Assembly (NCBI GenBank): GCA_903907905.1
Contig: CAIVPX010000016.1
Location: 1-47,794 of the forward strand
Direction: 5' to 3'
From: an uncultured bacterium
GTDB taxonomy: Bacteria > Pseudomonadota > Gammaproteobacteria > Burkholderiales > Burkholderiaceae_E
Length of the DNA stretch: 47,794 nt
Made by a program: the position numbers and the translations under genes. Under the pieces are notes generated by a model. The model did not search any database. It saw nothing but the letters and a program-made list of their open reading frames with translations, and was not told the origin of the DNA. Positions 1-8,780 of the stretch are shown here, one piece after another. The stretch's first letter is position 1. Every line of letters begins with the position of its first letter.

Positions 1-1052
1 AGCGCATCCGCATGATCCGGGTCGAGCCAGCGAACGACGGCCACCAGATTCAGCTCACGATCGACCCAGGTGAAGGATGAGCCTGCACCGATCGCGAATA
101 CGCTGGTCGCGGGTGCGCTCGGAAACACCTGCCGCGTCGCGTTGAGCCAGAGCAGATAACCATAGAAGGGCGCGATCGGGCAGGGTGCCTGCATCCGATC
201 GATCCACGCCTCGGAGATGACCTGCCGGCCGCCGGCACGACCCCGGTCATGCAGCAACTGCCCCACCCGCAACTGGTCGAAGCTGGAAATGCTGATGCCG
301 CCGCCCCAGTGCGTGCCGCCCGGCACCGACTGCATGCGCTGTCCGTCGATCTCGACCCAGGCCTGGTCGTAGCCCCGCCACGCCCAGTCTTCGCTTGCGC
401 CGATCGGCCGCATCACGGCCTCCCGAAACACCTCGGGCAAGGGCTTGCGAAAGAGATGCAGCAGGGCAAGCGACAACTGGTTGATGCGCACATCGTTGTA
501 CTCCCAATAACGGCCCGGCGGCTCAAGCGGCCGAGCATCGCCCTTCTTGCCGGCGACCACGCCGGCCGGCTGAAAGGACAACCTGCGGTAGCGATCGACC
601 TGATCGGGCAAGCCGAAGCACTCGCCCTCCCACTCGCTGGTCTGCTGCAGCAGGTGAGTCCAGGAGATCGGCGCGTTGTGCGCGCTGTCGAAACCGATAC
701 CGGGCAGCCGTCGCGCGATGGGCTCGTCGGGATCGGGCATGAGGCCGCGGTCGAAGGCCACCCCCGCCAGCAGGGCCAGATAGGTCTTGGCCACGCTGAA
801 GGTGAGATCGGCGCGGGCGGGCTCACCCCAGCGGGCGATCACGCGGGCGTCCTGAGCGATCAGCCCGCTGGCCGGTCCGCGCGAGGACACGGGCCCGAGC
901 AGCCGGTTCCACGGCGCGGGGTCGGCACCGTGCACGCCCCAGTTGAGCCCCTCGGGGCTGGGGTCGCGCGACCATTTCGACTCATGTGCGATCGCAAACC
1001 CGATCGCCGCGCGCAGGGCCTCAGCACTGGGCCCCGTCACATCAATCTCCAT
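1..1052 (-). CDS. Serine hydrolase, beta-lactamase/NylB-like fold (3' end cut by window)
   Basis: An open frame of 350 codons runs off the left edge without a stop. It starts at the ATG at 1052, preceded by an AAGGGG-type ribosome-binding site. It carries an SVAK motif (Ser86, Lys89), the nucleophile and base of the S-x-x-K serine hydrolase/class C beta-lactamase fold, and a Tyr-Asn pair (about residues 185-186) in the place of the usual YxN motif. Near the visible end is a glycine/serine-rich stretch followed by a TWVD segment, which would fit the third motif region. Such proteins are mostly esterases, amidases or 6-aminohexanoate-oligomer hydrolase relatives, and the substrate cannot be read from sequence. 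No signal peptide is visible, so a cytoplasmic location is inferred. It is divergent from the YecA-family gene. Confidence 0.8.
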   Translation of the reverse strand, partial: MEIDVTGPSAEALRAAIGFAIAHESKWSRDPSPEGLNWGVHGADPAPWNRLLGPVSSRGPASGLIAQDARVIARWGEPARADLTFSVAKTYLALLAGVAFDRGLMPDPDEPIARRLPGIGFDSAHNAPISWTHLLQQTSEWEGECFGLPDQVDRYRRLSFQPAGVVAGKKGDARPLEPPGRYWEYNDVRINQLSLALLHLFRKPLPEVFREAVMRPIGASEDWAWRGYDQAWVEIDGQRMQSVPGGTHWGGGISISSFDQLRVGQLLHDRGRAGGRQVISEAWIDRMQAPCPIAPFYGYLLWLNATRQVFPSAPATSVFAIGAGSSFTWVDRELNLVAVVRWLDPDHADA

Positions 1053-1172
1053 CCTCGTCCCCTTGAAATGATCGCCGGACCGACCCGGGCGCTTGGCCCA
1101 CGGCGGCCCGCGCCCGACACCCGCGTCGCGAGCATCCCCAATCCGGTCTCGATACAGGCTACCATCGCGCCC

Positions 1173-1898
1173 ATGAATACACGCGAATCCGCGCGCCCCT
1201 TGCGCGAAGACGAGTTGGCCAGCCTCGATGAACTGCTGGCCGCTGCCGACCCTCAGGACTCGATGATGATCGAGGAGTTCGACGGCTTTTGCGCGGGCCT
1301 CACTTGCAGTCCCGAAGCCGTGAGCACCGAGTCCTGCCTGCCCATGATCCTCGGTGCGCCCCCCGAGACGGTGCGCGAGCGCCTGGGCGATGCACGCTAC
1401 GAGCAGTTGATCGATCTGATCGGACAGCACCGGCGCGCGGTCGCCAGGCGACTGTACGAAGGTCAGACCTGGAGCGCGGTCATCGGCACCGATGAAGAAG
1501 GGCGCGCCCTGGGCGATGCCTGGGCCGTCGGCTTTCTTCGCGCCCTGTCGCTCAACCCCGATGCCTGGGCGGCCGCCGACGACGACGAGGTGTGCGTGGA
1601 GGCGCTGGAACTGATCTATCGCTTTGCGCACGAAGCCGGCGCCGAACGCGACTCCGACGACGATCCGGACACGGCCGGCGACGACGAAGCGGTCGAGCCG
1701 ATCGCCAACGAAGAGCGCGAGGAGCTCGTCGACCACATGCTCGACGGCGTGCATGAAATCTTCACCCGGCTCACCCCGGCACGCGAGCAGGCGCTCAAGC
1801 CCGCACCGATCCGGCGCGAAGCGGGCAGCGCCGGCCGAAACGACCCCTGCCCCTGCGGCAGCGGCCGCAAGTACAAGCACTGCCACGGCGCGTCGTAA
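1173..1898 (+). CDS. YecA/UPF0149 family protein with C-terminal SEC-C zinc motif
   Basis: A 241-residue protein. The N-terminal two thirds match the YecA/UPF0149 style: an acidic helical domain with a conserved [10 protein letters not shown]-type segment near residue 34, and a GDAWAVGF segment. The last 15 residues form a SEC-C motif (CPCGSG...C-H), which binds zinc and in SecA contacts SecB or the ribosome. The middle, around residues 155-180, is a very acidic linker. The ATG at 1173 was chosen because the family domain begins there, although the frame stays open for more than 900 bases upstream, antisense to the serine hydrolase. Related E. coli YecA has been linked to ribosome and SecYEG association. 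The role here is inferred only. Confidence 0.85.
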   Translation: MNTRESARPLREDELASLDELLAAADPQDSMMIEEFDGFCAGLTCSPEAVSTESCLPMILGAPPETVRERLGDARYEQLIDLIGQHRRAVARRLYEGQTWSAVIGTDEEGRALGDAWAVGFLRALSLNPDAWAAADDDEVCVEALELIYRFAHEAGAERDSDDDPDTAGDDEAVEPIANEEREELVDHMLDGVHEIFTRLTPAREQALKPAPIRREAGSAGRNDPCPCGSGRKYKHCHGAS

Positions 1899-1941
1899 GC
1901 GCGCGCACCGCAGCCTTAATTCCCACTCAGTCAGGAAACCG

Positions 1942-2706
1942 ATGATGACAGACAAGGCACCCCGGGTTGCAATCGTCACCGGCGGCGGAACGGGCGTTGG
2001 CCGCGCGGCCGCGCGCGCGCTGGCCGGCGCAGGCTGGCAGGTCGTGCTGGCCGGCCGCCGGCTCGAGCCTCTCGAGCGCGCGATCGAGGAGGTCGGCGCG
2101 CTGGGCCCGCGTCCCTTGGCGGTGCCCACCGACGTCGGTGATCCGGCCTCGGTTCGCGCCTTGTTTGATCGCACGCAAGCGGCCTTCGGCCGGCTCGATC
2201 TGCTCTTTAACAACGCCGGCACGGGCGCACCCGCCATTTCCCTCGAAGACCTGAGCTACGAGCAGTGGATGACGGTGGTCAATGCCAATCTCAACGGGGC
2301 GTTCCTGTGCACCCAGCAGGCCTTCCGGCTGATGAAGCAGCAGACGCCGCGGGGCGGCCGAATCATCAACAACGGGTCGATCTCGGCCCATGCGCCTCGA
2401 CCCTTCTCGGCGCCCTACACCGCCACCAAGCATGCGATCACGGGGCTGACCAAGTCCACTTCGCTGGATGGTCGGGCCTACGACATCGCCTGCGGACAGA
2501 TCGACATCGGCAACGCGGCCACCGACATGACCGAGCGCATGGCCCAGGGTGTGCCGCAACCCGATGGCTCAACCCGCATCGAACCGCGCATGGACGTGAA
2601 CCACGTTGGCCAGGCCATTCTCTACATGGCCAATCTGCCGCCCGAGTCCAACGTGCTCTTCATGACGGTGATGGCCACCAAGATGCCCTTCGTGGGTCGC
2701 GGCTAG
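1942..2706 (+). CDS. Short-chain dehydrogenase/reductase (classical SDR)
   Basis: A 254-residue Rossmann-fold NAD(P)-dependent oxidoreductase. The cofactor motif TGGGTGVG lies at about residues 14-21, NNAG follows near residue 92, and the catalytic Ser...Tyr-x-x-x-Lys set is intact (NNGSIS followed by YTATK). This makes it a functional-looking classical SDR, unlike the other SDR in this window. The substrate is not predictable. A ribosome-binding site (AGGAAA) lies about 8 bases before the first of two consecutive ATG codons, so translation may start at 1942 or 1945. It sits 43 bases after the YecA-family gene on the same strand and may be cotranscribed with it. The next gene, frnE-like, converges on it. 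Confidence 0.9.
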   Translation: MMTDKAPRVAIVTGGGTGVGRAAARALAGAGWQVVLAGRRLEPLERAIEEVGALGPRPLAVPTDVGDPASVRALFDRTQAAFGRLDLLFNNAGTGAPAISLEDLSYEQWMTVVNANLNGAFLCTQQAFRLMKQQTPRGGRIINNGSISAHAPRPFSAPYTATKHAITGLTKSTSLDGRAYDIACGQIDIGNAATDMTERMAQGVPQPDGSTRIEPRMDVNHVGQAILYMANLPPESNVLFMTVMATKMPFVGRG

Positions 2707-2783
2707 CCCAGCTTCGCTCCGGCCCACCAGACCCGGCGGCGCCCGCTCTGGCGAGGCGGCGTCGGTGCGACCCGAAGGCGCTC

Positions 2784-3443
2784 TCAGGCGGCGCCGGTTT
2801 CGCTTTCGAGCTCCATCGCTTCGAGAATGGCGGGCGCGCCCTGAGCGCCGCTGACCGCGCTGCGCCGGTTGACGATGAAGCAGGGTACCCCGGTGATGCC
2901 AGCCTCCCGCGCACGAACGTCGGCCTGAGCGATCTGCTCGTGGGCCTGCGGATCGGCGAGCGCGCGCTCGATGCGCGGGGCGTCGAGCCCGGCCGCCAGC
3001 GCGAGATCGCGCAAGACCTCGGCATCGCTCAGGTCACGGCCCTGCTGGAAATAGGCCACGAAGAGCGTCTCGGCCAGTGCGTCCTGCACACCCGCCTCGG
3101 CCGCCGCCTCGAGCAAGGCGTGCGGGCGCAGCGTGCTGGGCTGTCGCGGGATGGCCTCGATCGCAAGGGCCAGCCCGACCGCCTCGGCGGCACGCTTGAC
3201 GTTGGTGTAGACCCGCGCGGTGTCGGCACTGCCAAACTTGCGTCGCATGTAGTCGCTCCGGTCCATGCCCTCGGCAGGCAACCCCGGGTTGAGCTGAAAC
3301 GGATGCCAGCGCACCTCGATGGCCACATCGGGATGCCGGTGACGGTAATGTTCGAGCGCCTGCTCGAGTTGACGCTTGCCAACGAAGCACCACGGGCAGA
3401 CCACGTCGGAGACGACATCGATCTGCAAGGCGGCTGAACTCAT
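2784..3443 (-). CDS. DsbA-family oxidoreductase of the FrnE/2-hydroxychromene-2-carboxylate isomerase type
   Basis: A 219-residue cytoplasmic thioredoxin-fold protein. The N-terminus has a beta strand followed by CPWC (Cys16 and Cys19), and a GVP cis-proline loop lies at about residue 185, as in the FrnE branch of the DsbA superfamily. No signal peptide is present, so it is not a periplasmic DsbA. FrnE relatives act in disulfide chemistry and stress tolerance, but the partner here is unknown. The frame is open for 61 codons further upstream. The ATG at 3443 is preferred because GGAGAG precedes it and the fold starts there. It is divergent from the SDR at 3607, with a palindrome in the shared promoter region. 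Confidence 0.9.
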   Translation of the reverse strand: MSSAALQIDVVSDVVCPWCFVGKRQLEQALEHYRHRHPDVAIEVRWHPFQLNPGLPAEGMDRSDYMRRKFGSADTARVYTNVKRAAEAVGLALAIEAIPRQPSTLRPHALLEAAAEAGVQDALAETLFVAYFQQGRDLSDAEVLRDLALAAGLDAPRIERALADPQAHEQIAQADVRAREAGITGVPCFIVNRRSAVSGAQGAPAILEAMELESETGAA

Positions 3444-3478
3444 GGGGGCTCTCCGGGCATCGGCAAGAGGTAAGAGGG

Positions 3479-3492
3479 AAGATGCGCATCTT
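3479..3492. promoter_or_regulatory. 14-bp perfect palindrome between divergent genes
   Basis: AAGATGCGCATCTT is a perfect 14-base palindrome in the 163-base spacer between the frnE-like gene and the divergent SDR. It overlaps a possible minus-strand -10 element (TATAAG, complement of 3490-3495), and a possible plus-strand -10 (TACAAT) lies at 3516-3521. Neither has a convincing -35 element. The placement would suit an operator, but no regulator is encoded next to it. Confidence 0.35.
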
Positions 3493-3606
3493 ATACGGGG
3501 TCTTGCGTCGGGGCATACAATCCGGGCCAGCGTCGGGCAAAGCGCCAGGAGCCTATCGCCCAGACAGGTCACCGGGCACCCGACGAGCCCATGAAAAGGA
3601 TGAACG

Positions 3607-4395
3607 ATGATCGGTGAAATGAACAATCAGGTGGTGCTGGTCACGGGTGCGAGCAAGGGCATCGGACTGGCCTGCGTCGAGCGCTTCGCCCAGGCCGGCG
3701 CGCGCGTGGTGGGTGTCTCGCGCAGTGCCGACAACCTTGCGCAGGCCGCGCAGGCACTCGCCGCCAAGGGTCTGACGATGGCGGCAAGCCATGCGGTCGA
3801 TCTGAGCGATGCGCAGGCAGCAACCGCCATGGTCGAGCGGGTCGAAGGCGAGATCGGTCCGATCGTGGCACTGGTCAACTCGGCCGGGGCCGCGCGGCGC
3901 TTCACCCCCGATGAGATCAACGCAGCGGCGTTTCGCCAGGGCATGGACTCGAAGTACTTCCCCTACGTCCATGTGCTCGAGCCGGTCATCCATCGGATGG
4001 TGAGCCGCGCCTCGGGTAGCATCGTCAACATCATCGGTCAGGGCGGCAAGCAGGCAGGCGTACTGCATCTTTCCGGGGGTGCGGCCAACGCGGCACTCAT
4101 GCTCTCGACCGTCGGGTTTGCGCGCGCTTACGCGGATCGCGGCGTGCGGGTCAATGCCATCAACCCGGGCCTCACCCGTACCTCGCGGGTCGATGCCAAC
4201 TTCGAGGCCTCGGCACGCGCCTCGGGGCGTCCCATGGCCGAACTGCTCGACGAAGAGCTCGCACGCATTCCCATGCGCCGCATGGCCGAGCCCTCGGAGA
4301 TCGCCGAGGTCGCCTATTTTCTCGCATCACCGCGCGCAAGCTATGTCTCGGGCGTAATCATTCCGATGGACGGCTGCACCACCTCGGTCATCTGA
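3607..4395 (+). CDS. SDR-fold protein lacking the catalytic Tyr-x-x-x-Lys
   Basis: A 262-residue protein with a clear SDR frame: TGASKGIG at about residues 13-20, NSAG at 91-94, RVNAINPG near 181-188, and a C-terminal YVSG...DGC segment. Aligned by eye from the RVNAINPG landmark, the positions that should hold catalytic Tyr and Lys fall in GGAAN, giving Gly157 and Asn161, and the catalytic Ser region reads NIIGQ. It is therefore probably not a standard dehydrogenase. It could be a binding or regulatory protein, or use other chemistry. A good AAGGA ribosome-binding site precedes the ATG. Its TGA overlaps the ATG of the next gene (TGATG), so it is translationally coupled to the unknown gene ahead of srkA. 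Confidence 0.85.
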   Translation: MIGEMNNQVVLVTGASKGIGLACVERFAQAGARVVGVSRSADNLAQAAQALAAKGLTMAASHAVDLSDAQAATAMVERVEGEIGPIVALVNSAGAARRFTPDEINAAAFRQGMDSKYFPYVHVLEPVIHRMVSRASGSIVNIIGQGGKQAGVLHLSGGAANAALMLSTVGFARAYADRGVRVNAINPGLTRTSRVDANFEASARASGRPMAELLDEELARIPMRRMAEPSEIAEVAYFLASPRASYVSGVIIPMDGCTTSVI

Positions 4396-4691
4396 TGGCG
4401 ACGCCGACGTCCGCCAGCACGCCCGAGGCCTTGCACCAGTCGCTGCGGCGGCTGCGTCAGTCCCTGCTCGACTCGCCCGCCCCCTCCGCCGATGCGCTGG
4501 CCGGGCTCTGGCGTGGCCAGACCTCGCTGCTGTCGGCCCTGCCCGCGCGCTATGGCGAGGTGCTCGAGTCCCTGCTGACCCGCTACGAGTCGGCGGCGCT
4601 GTTTGGCGAAGAGAGCTGCTCGTTCAGCGCAGACGATTTGCGCACACAGCTCTCGGGCTGGCTCGACAAGGCCGCCCATGTCATCGGCTGA
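4395..4691 (+). CDS. Unknown 98-residue protein coupled to srkA
   Basis: I do not recognise this small protein. It is mostly helical in appearance, with leucine/arginine-rich heptad-like stretches (around residues 15-25 and 40-65), one cysteine and no signal peptide or membrane segment. The reading frame is supported by its position. It starts in a TGATG overlap with the upstream SDR-like gene and its last 14 bases overlap the start of srkA, which is the pattern of a tightly coupled cistron. High-GC DNA makes chance frames common, so the case rests on coupling rather than homology. Confidence 0.7.
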   Translation: MATPTSASTPEALHQSLRRLRQSLLDSPAPSADALAGLWRGQTSLLSALPARYGEVLESLLTRYESAALFGEESCSFSADDLRTQLSGWLDKAAHVIG

Positions 4692-5700
4692 AACGCCCTA
4701 CGCGGGGCTCGACCCGCAGACGGTGCTCACTGCGCTCGATGCGGTGGGCCTGCGCGGCGACGGCCGTATGCTGGCGCTCAACAGCTATGAAAACCGGGTC
4801 TACCTGATCTATCTCGAAGACGGTAGCTCGATCGTGGCCAAGTTCTATCGCCCCGGCCGCTGGACCGATGCGCAAATCATCGAGGAGCACGCCTTCGTGG
4901 CGGAGCTCGCAGCCCAGGATATCCCGGCGGTGGCCCCACTCGAGCTTGGCCGAGCGCAGCCCGAGGACCCCACCCTGAAACTTGACGCAGGCCGCACGCT
5001 GGCCACGCACCAGGGCTTTCGCTTCGCGGTCTACCCGCGCCGAGGTGGACGCGCGCCCGAACTCGACGCACCGGGCGTGCTCGAGTGGATCGGCCGCTTC
5101 ATCGGTCGCATCCACGCGGTCGGTGCGCAACGCCCGTTCCGGCATCGCCCGGCACTTGACCCCGACACCCTGGGGCAGGAGCCGCGAGACTGGCTGCTGG
5201 CAAGCGGCATGCTGCCGGCGGAAATCGAGCGCGCGTGGCGCCAGACAGTCGATGCCGCGTTGGTCCAGGTGCGCGAGCGTTTCGACCAGGCCGGTGGGCT
5301 GCCGCGCATCCGTCTGCACGGCGACTGCCATCCCGGCAACCTGCTCTGGACCGACAGCGGCCCGCACTTTGTCGACTTCGATGACGCCCGTAACGGCTGC
5401 GCGGTGCAGGATCTGTGGATGCTGCTGTCGGGAACGCCACCCGAACGAAGCACGCAGCTCGATCGTCTGCTGGAGGGCTATCGGCAGATGCACGATTTCG
5501 ATGTGCGCCAGCTCGGACTGATCGAGGCGTTGCGGACCCTGCGGCTGATTCACTACAGCGCCTGGCTGGCCAGACGCTGGGACGACCCCGCATTTCCGGC
5601 CGCCTTTCCCTGGTTCGGCACGCCCCGATACTGGGAAGAGCGGATCGCCGAATTGCGTGAGCAGCAGGCGGCAATGGCCGAGCCGCCACTCGCGATCTGA
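4678..5700 (+). CDS. srkA: Stress response kinase A (YihE/RdoA protein kinase)
   Basis: A 340-residue APH-fold Ser/Thr protein kinase. The N-terminal NSYENRVY segment (Ser36-Asn39) is characteristic of SrkA/YihE. The Brenner catalytic loop is HGDCHPGN (His214, Asp216, Asn221), and the metal-binding DFDD lies near Asp234-Asp237. In E. coli this kinase works in the cytoplasm, counters stress-induced cell death and is linked to the Cpx response and DsbA. The length fits the family (about 330). The start at ATG 4678 lies inside the end of the preceding gene and matches the family N-terminus. Confidence 0.93.
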   Translation: MSSAETPYAGLDPQTVLTALDAVGLRGDGRMLALNSYENRVYLIYLEDGSSIVAKFYRPGRWTDAQIIEEHAFVAELAAQDIPAVAPLELGRAQPEDPTLKLDAGRTLATHQGFRFAVYPRRGGRAPELDAPGVLEWIGRFIGRIHAVGAQRPFRHRPALDPDTLGQEPRDWLLASGMLPAEIERAWRQTVDAALVQVRERFDQAGGLPRIRLHGDCHPGNLLWTDSGPHFVDFDDARNGCAVQDLWMLLSGTPPERSTQLDRLLEGYRQMHDFDVRQLGLIEALRTLRLIHYSAWLARRWDDPAFPAAFPWFGTPRYWEERIAELREQQAAMAEPPLAI

Positions 5701-5764
5701 GGGCCGCCTCCTCGCAGCCCCGACCGGCGCCGGCGCGACGGGCCGAACGAGCGTCTCGACTAGA

Positions 5765-5770
5765 ATCGAA
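5765..5770 (+). promoter_or_regulatory. Possible -10 element upstream of the 3-hydroxyacyl-CoA dehydrogenase gene
   Basis: A TAGAAT-like hexamer stands in the 103-base spacer after srkA, about 35 bases before the dehydrogenase start. No good -35 hexamer is visible at the expected distance, so this is only a weak promoter candidate. Confidence 0.25.
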
Positions 5771-5803
5771 CTTTCATTTTTTCAAGGCGAGGCGGGCGGC
5801 ACC

Positions 5804-6658
5804 ATGAACATCAAGACTATCGGCATCATCGGCGCCGGCACCATGGGCAGTGGCATTGCCCATGCCTGCGCGATCGCAGGCGTGGAAGCAGTGATGCAGG
5901 ACGTGAGCGAATCCGCCCTCGAGAAAGGCTTCAAGACCGTGGGCAGCTCGATCGAACGGCTGGTGCGCAAGGGCACGATCGATGACGCTGGCAAGACGGC
6001 CGCGCTGGCGCGCGTGTGCACCACCACGCGGGTCGAGGACCTGGCCTCGGTCGATCTGATCATCGAGGCCGCCACCGAAAACGAGGCGCTCAAGATCAAG
6101 ATTCTGCGCGCGGTCGATGCCATCGCCCAACCTGGCACGATCATCGCCACCAACACCTCCTCGATCTCGATCACGCGTCTGGCAGCCTCGATCAGCCGGC
6201 CCGAGCAGTTCGTCGGCATGCACTTCTTCAATCCGGTGCCGGTGATGGCGCTGGTTGAAGTGATCCGCGGCTTGCGAACCAGCGACGCCACCGTCGACGC
6301 CGTAGGCGAGCTGGCCAAGCGCCTGGGCAAGACGCCGATCGGCGTCAAGAACAGCGCCGGATTCGTGGTCAACCGCATCTTGTGCCCGATGCTCAACGAA
6401 GCCGTCTTCGCCCTGGGCGAGGGACTTGCCAGCGCCGAGGAGATCGATGCCGGGATGAAACTGGGCTGCAACCACCCCATCGGCCCACTGGCGCTCTGCG
6501 ACATGGTCGGGCTGGACGTGTTGCTGGCGGTGATGGACGTGCTCTACGACGCCTTCAAGGACCCCAAATACCGGCCGGCGCCACTGCTGCGCGAAATGGT
6601 CGATGCGGGCCTGCTGGGTCGCAAGTCCGGTCAGGGCTTTTACAGCTATGCCGGTTGA
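5804..6658 (+). CDS. 3-hydroxybutyryl-CoA dehydrogenase
   Basis: A 284-residue NAD-dependent L-3-hydroxyacyl-CoA dehydrogenase that oxidises 3-hydroxybutyryl-CoA or related short-chain substrates to 3-oxoacyl-CoA in the cytoplasm. The N-terminal Rossmann motif GIIGAGTMGSGIA and the NTSSISIT segment are followed by the catalytic HFFNPVPVM segment and the C-terminal helical dimerisation domain ending in GRKSGQGFYSY. The length matches single-domain enzymes such as Hbd and PaaH, not the fused FadB. The ATG at 5804 begins exactly at the Rossmann strand. Later genes in the window supply substrates for such chemistry, but this gene is not in their operons. Confidence 0.95.
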   Translation: MNIKTIGIIGAGTMGSGIAHACAIAGVEAVMQDVSESALEKGFKTVGSSIERLVRKGTIDDAGKTAALARVCTTTRVEDLASVDLIIEAATENEALKIKILRAVDAIAQPGTIIATNTSSISITRLAASISRPEQFVGMHFFNPVPVMALVEVIRGLRTSDATVDAVGELAKRLGKTPIGVKNSAGFVVNRILCPMLNEAVFALGEGLASAEEIDAGMKLGCNHPIGPLALCDMVGLDVLLAVMDVLYDAFKDPKYRPAPLLREMVDAGLLGRKSGQGFYSYAG

Positions 6659-6788
6659 TTGCCCCGCTACGGGTAAGGTTTGGGTAAGCTGACTGGCGCG
6701 ACAATACTGGGATAAACGGTGCGACCGGCCTCTTTCAGGGCGCGGATCGCCCGAACCACGTCTGCAGTGACAAGAGGGGACCGATCCG

Positions 6789-8780
6789 ATGACGCAGCCA
6801 GCGGCTTCGATCGAAGAAACGGTACGCGCGCTCGGTGACACCACGTTCCCGCGGCTCATGCTCGAGCACGCGGTCGCGCGTCCCGCCGCCGCCGCCTTGC
6901 GCGAGAAAACGCTGGGTATCTGGCAGACCACCACCTGGGGCGACCTGGCCCACCAGGTCGAGGCCCTGGCCGCCGGCCTGAGCGAGCTGGGTTTTTCGCG
7001 CGGCCAGCATCTGGCCATCATCGGTGAAAACCGACCGCGGCTCTACGCGGCCATGATCGCGGCGCAGGCCCTCGGCGGCATCCCGGTGCCGATGTACCAG
7101 GATGCGGTGGCCGCCGAGATGGTCTTCGTGTTTCGCAATGCCGAAATTGCCTTCGCGGTGGTCGAGGATCAAGAGCAGGCCGACAAGCTGCTCGAGTTGC
7201 GCGGGCAGCATCCCGATCTGGCGCACATCGTGTTCGACAACCCCCGGGGGCTGCGCCATTACACGCAGCCCCAGCTGATGAGCATGGACTCGCTGATATC
7301 GCGCGGCCGCGATTTCCTGCGCTCGCACCCGGGTCTGCTCAAAACGCGTGCGGAGCAGGGCTCGCCCGACGACCCGGCCGCGATGTTCTACACCTCCGGC
7401 ACCACGGGCAATCCCAAGGGTGTCGTACACACGCATCGCAACCTCATCTCAATGTCACGCGCCGCCCTGCGCATGGAGGGGCTTGGCAGCCGCGAAGAGG
7501 TGCTCGCCTATCTGCCCATGGCCTGGATCGGCCAGAACATCTTCTCCTACGCCCAGTGGCTGGCCGCGGGCTTCACCGTCAACTGCCCCGAGTCGCAGGC
7601 CACCGTCGCGGCCGATATGCGCGAAATCGGCCCCACCTACTACTTCGCACCGCCCCGCGTGCTCGAGTCGCTGCTCACGCAGGTCACGATCCGGATGGAA
7701 GACGCCGCCGGCCCCAAGCGAACCCTCTTCAACTATTTCATGGGGGTCGCCCGGTCGGTCGGCGAGCGCATCCTGAACGCTGACACTACGGTGGGCCTCC
7801 TCGATCGCCTGCGCTATGGGCTGGGCGACCTGCTCGTCTACGGGCCGCTGCGCAACTCGCTTGGCATGAGCCGCGTGCGGGTGGCCTACACGGCGGGCGA
7901 GGCCATCGGCCCTGATCTGTTTGTCTTCTACCGGTCGCTGGGTATCAACCTCAAGCAGCTCTACGGCTCCACCGAAACCGCCGTCTTCGTGTGCGTCCAG
8001 CCCAATGGACAGGTCAGGGCCGATACCGTCGGCCCGCCCGTCCCGGGGGTGAGCGTGCGCGTGAGCGAATCGGGTGAGGTATTGATCCGCAGTCCGGGTC
8101 TGCTGCTCGAATACTTTCGCAACCCCCAGGCCACGGCTGAGGTGAAGGACGCGCAGGGCTGGTACCACACGGGCGATGCCGGCTATCTCGACACCGAGGG
8201 CCATCTGAAGATCATCGATCGCGCCAAGGACGTGGGCCGACTCGCGGGCGGCTCGATGTTCGCCCCCAAGTACATCGAGAACAAGCTCAAGTTCTTCCCC
8301 TTCATCAAGGAGGCGGTGGCGTTTGGCGACGCGCGCGAGCAGGCAATGGCCTTCATCAACATCGATTTCGAGGCCTGCGGCAACTGGGCCGAGCGCCGCA
8401 ATCTGCCGTATGCGGGCTATGTCGATCTGGCCTCGCGCGCCGAAGTCTATGCGCTGGTTCGCGAATGTATCGAGCAGGTCAATGCCGATCTGGCGTCCGA
8501 CCCGATGATGAGCGACTCGCAGATTCATCGCTTCCTGCTGCTGCACAAGGAGCTCGACGCCGACGACGAGGAGCTCACCCGTACCCGCAAGGTCCGGCGC
8601 GGCTTCATCGCGCAGAAATACGCAGTGCTGCTCGAGGCCCTCTACGCGGGCCGCGCCGAGCAGTTCATCGAAACGCAGGTGCGCTTCGAAGACGGCCGCA
8701 CCGGTTCGGTCTCGGCCACCCTGCGCATCGAAGACGCCAAAACCTTCCCGCCCGCAGCGGCGCGACAGGGGGCAGCATGA
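6789..8780 (+). CDS. Long-chain fatty-acid/aryl acid CoA ligase (AMP-binding)
   Basis: A 663-residue adenylate-forming enzyme that activates a carboxylic acid with ATP and CoA. The P-loop [11 protein letters not shown] lies near residue 200, followed by the YGSTE motif, the YHTGDAGY motif and a [12 protein letters not shown] segment. A C-terminal lysine in the [10 protein letters not shown] segment fits the catalytic lysine. Length and motif style match long-chain acyl-CoA synthetases found next to branched-chain-type ABC importers. It opens the operon, and a GAGGGG ribosome-binding site precedes the ATG. The last bases overlap livG as ATGA, which indicates coupling of ligase and importer. 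The physiological substrate (fatty, branched or aromatic acid) is not determined. Confidence 0.93.
   Translation: MTQPAASIEETVRALGDTTFPRLMLEHAVARPAAAALREKTLGIWQTTTWGDLAHQVEALAAGLSELGFSRGQHLAIIGENRPRLYAAMIAAQALGGIPVPMYQDAVAAEMVFVFRNAEIAFAVVEDQEQADKLLELRGQHPDLAHIVFDNPRGLRHYTQPQLMSMDSLISRGRDFLRSHPGLLKTRAEQGSPDDPAAMFYTSGTTGNPKGVVHTHRNLISMSRAALRMEGLGSREEVLAYLPMAWIGQNIFSYAQWLAAGFTVNCPESQATVAADMREIGPTYYFAPPRVLESLLTQVTIRMEDAAGPKRTLFNYFMGVARSVGERILNADTTVGLLDRLRYGLGDLLVYGPLRNSLGMSRVRVAYTAGEAIGPDLFVFYRSLGINLKQLYGSTETAVFVCVQPNGQVRADTVGPPVPGVSVRVSESGEVLIRSPGLLLEYFRNPQATAEVKDAQGWYHTGDAGYLDTEGHLKIIDRAKDVGRLAGGSMFAPKYIENKLKFFPFIKEAVAFGDAREQAMAFINIDFEACGNWAERRNLPYAGYVDLASRAEVYALVRECIEQVNADLASDPMMSDSQIHRFLLLHKELDADDEELTRTRKVRRGFIAQKYAVLLEALYAGRAEQFIETQVRFEDGRTGSVSATLRIEDAKTFPPAAARQGAA

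Noticed and set aside
249-1172. Upstream extension of the YecA-family frame by more than 300 codons
   Set aside because: The extension is antisense to the serine hydrolase and has no family sequence. The domain begins at the ATG at 1173.
5774-7021. A 415-codon minus-strand frame opposite the 3-hydroxybutyryl-CoA dehydrogenase and acyl-CoA synthetase starts
   Set aside because: It is antisense to a well-defined Rossmann enzyme and has no recognisable domain.
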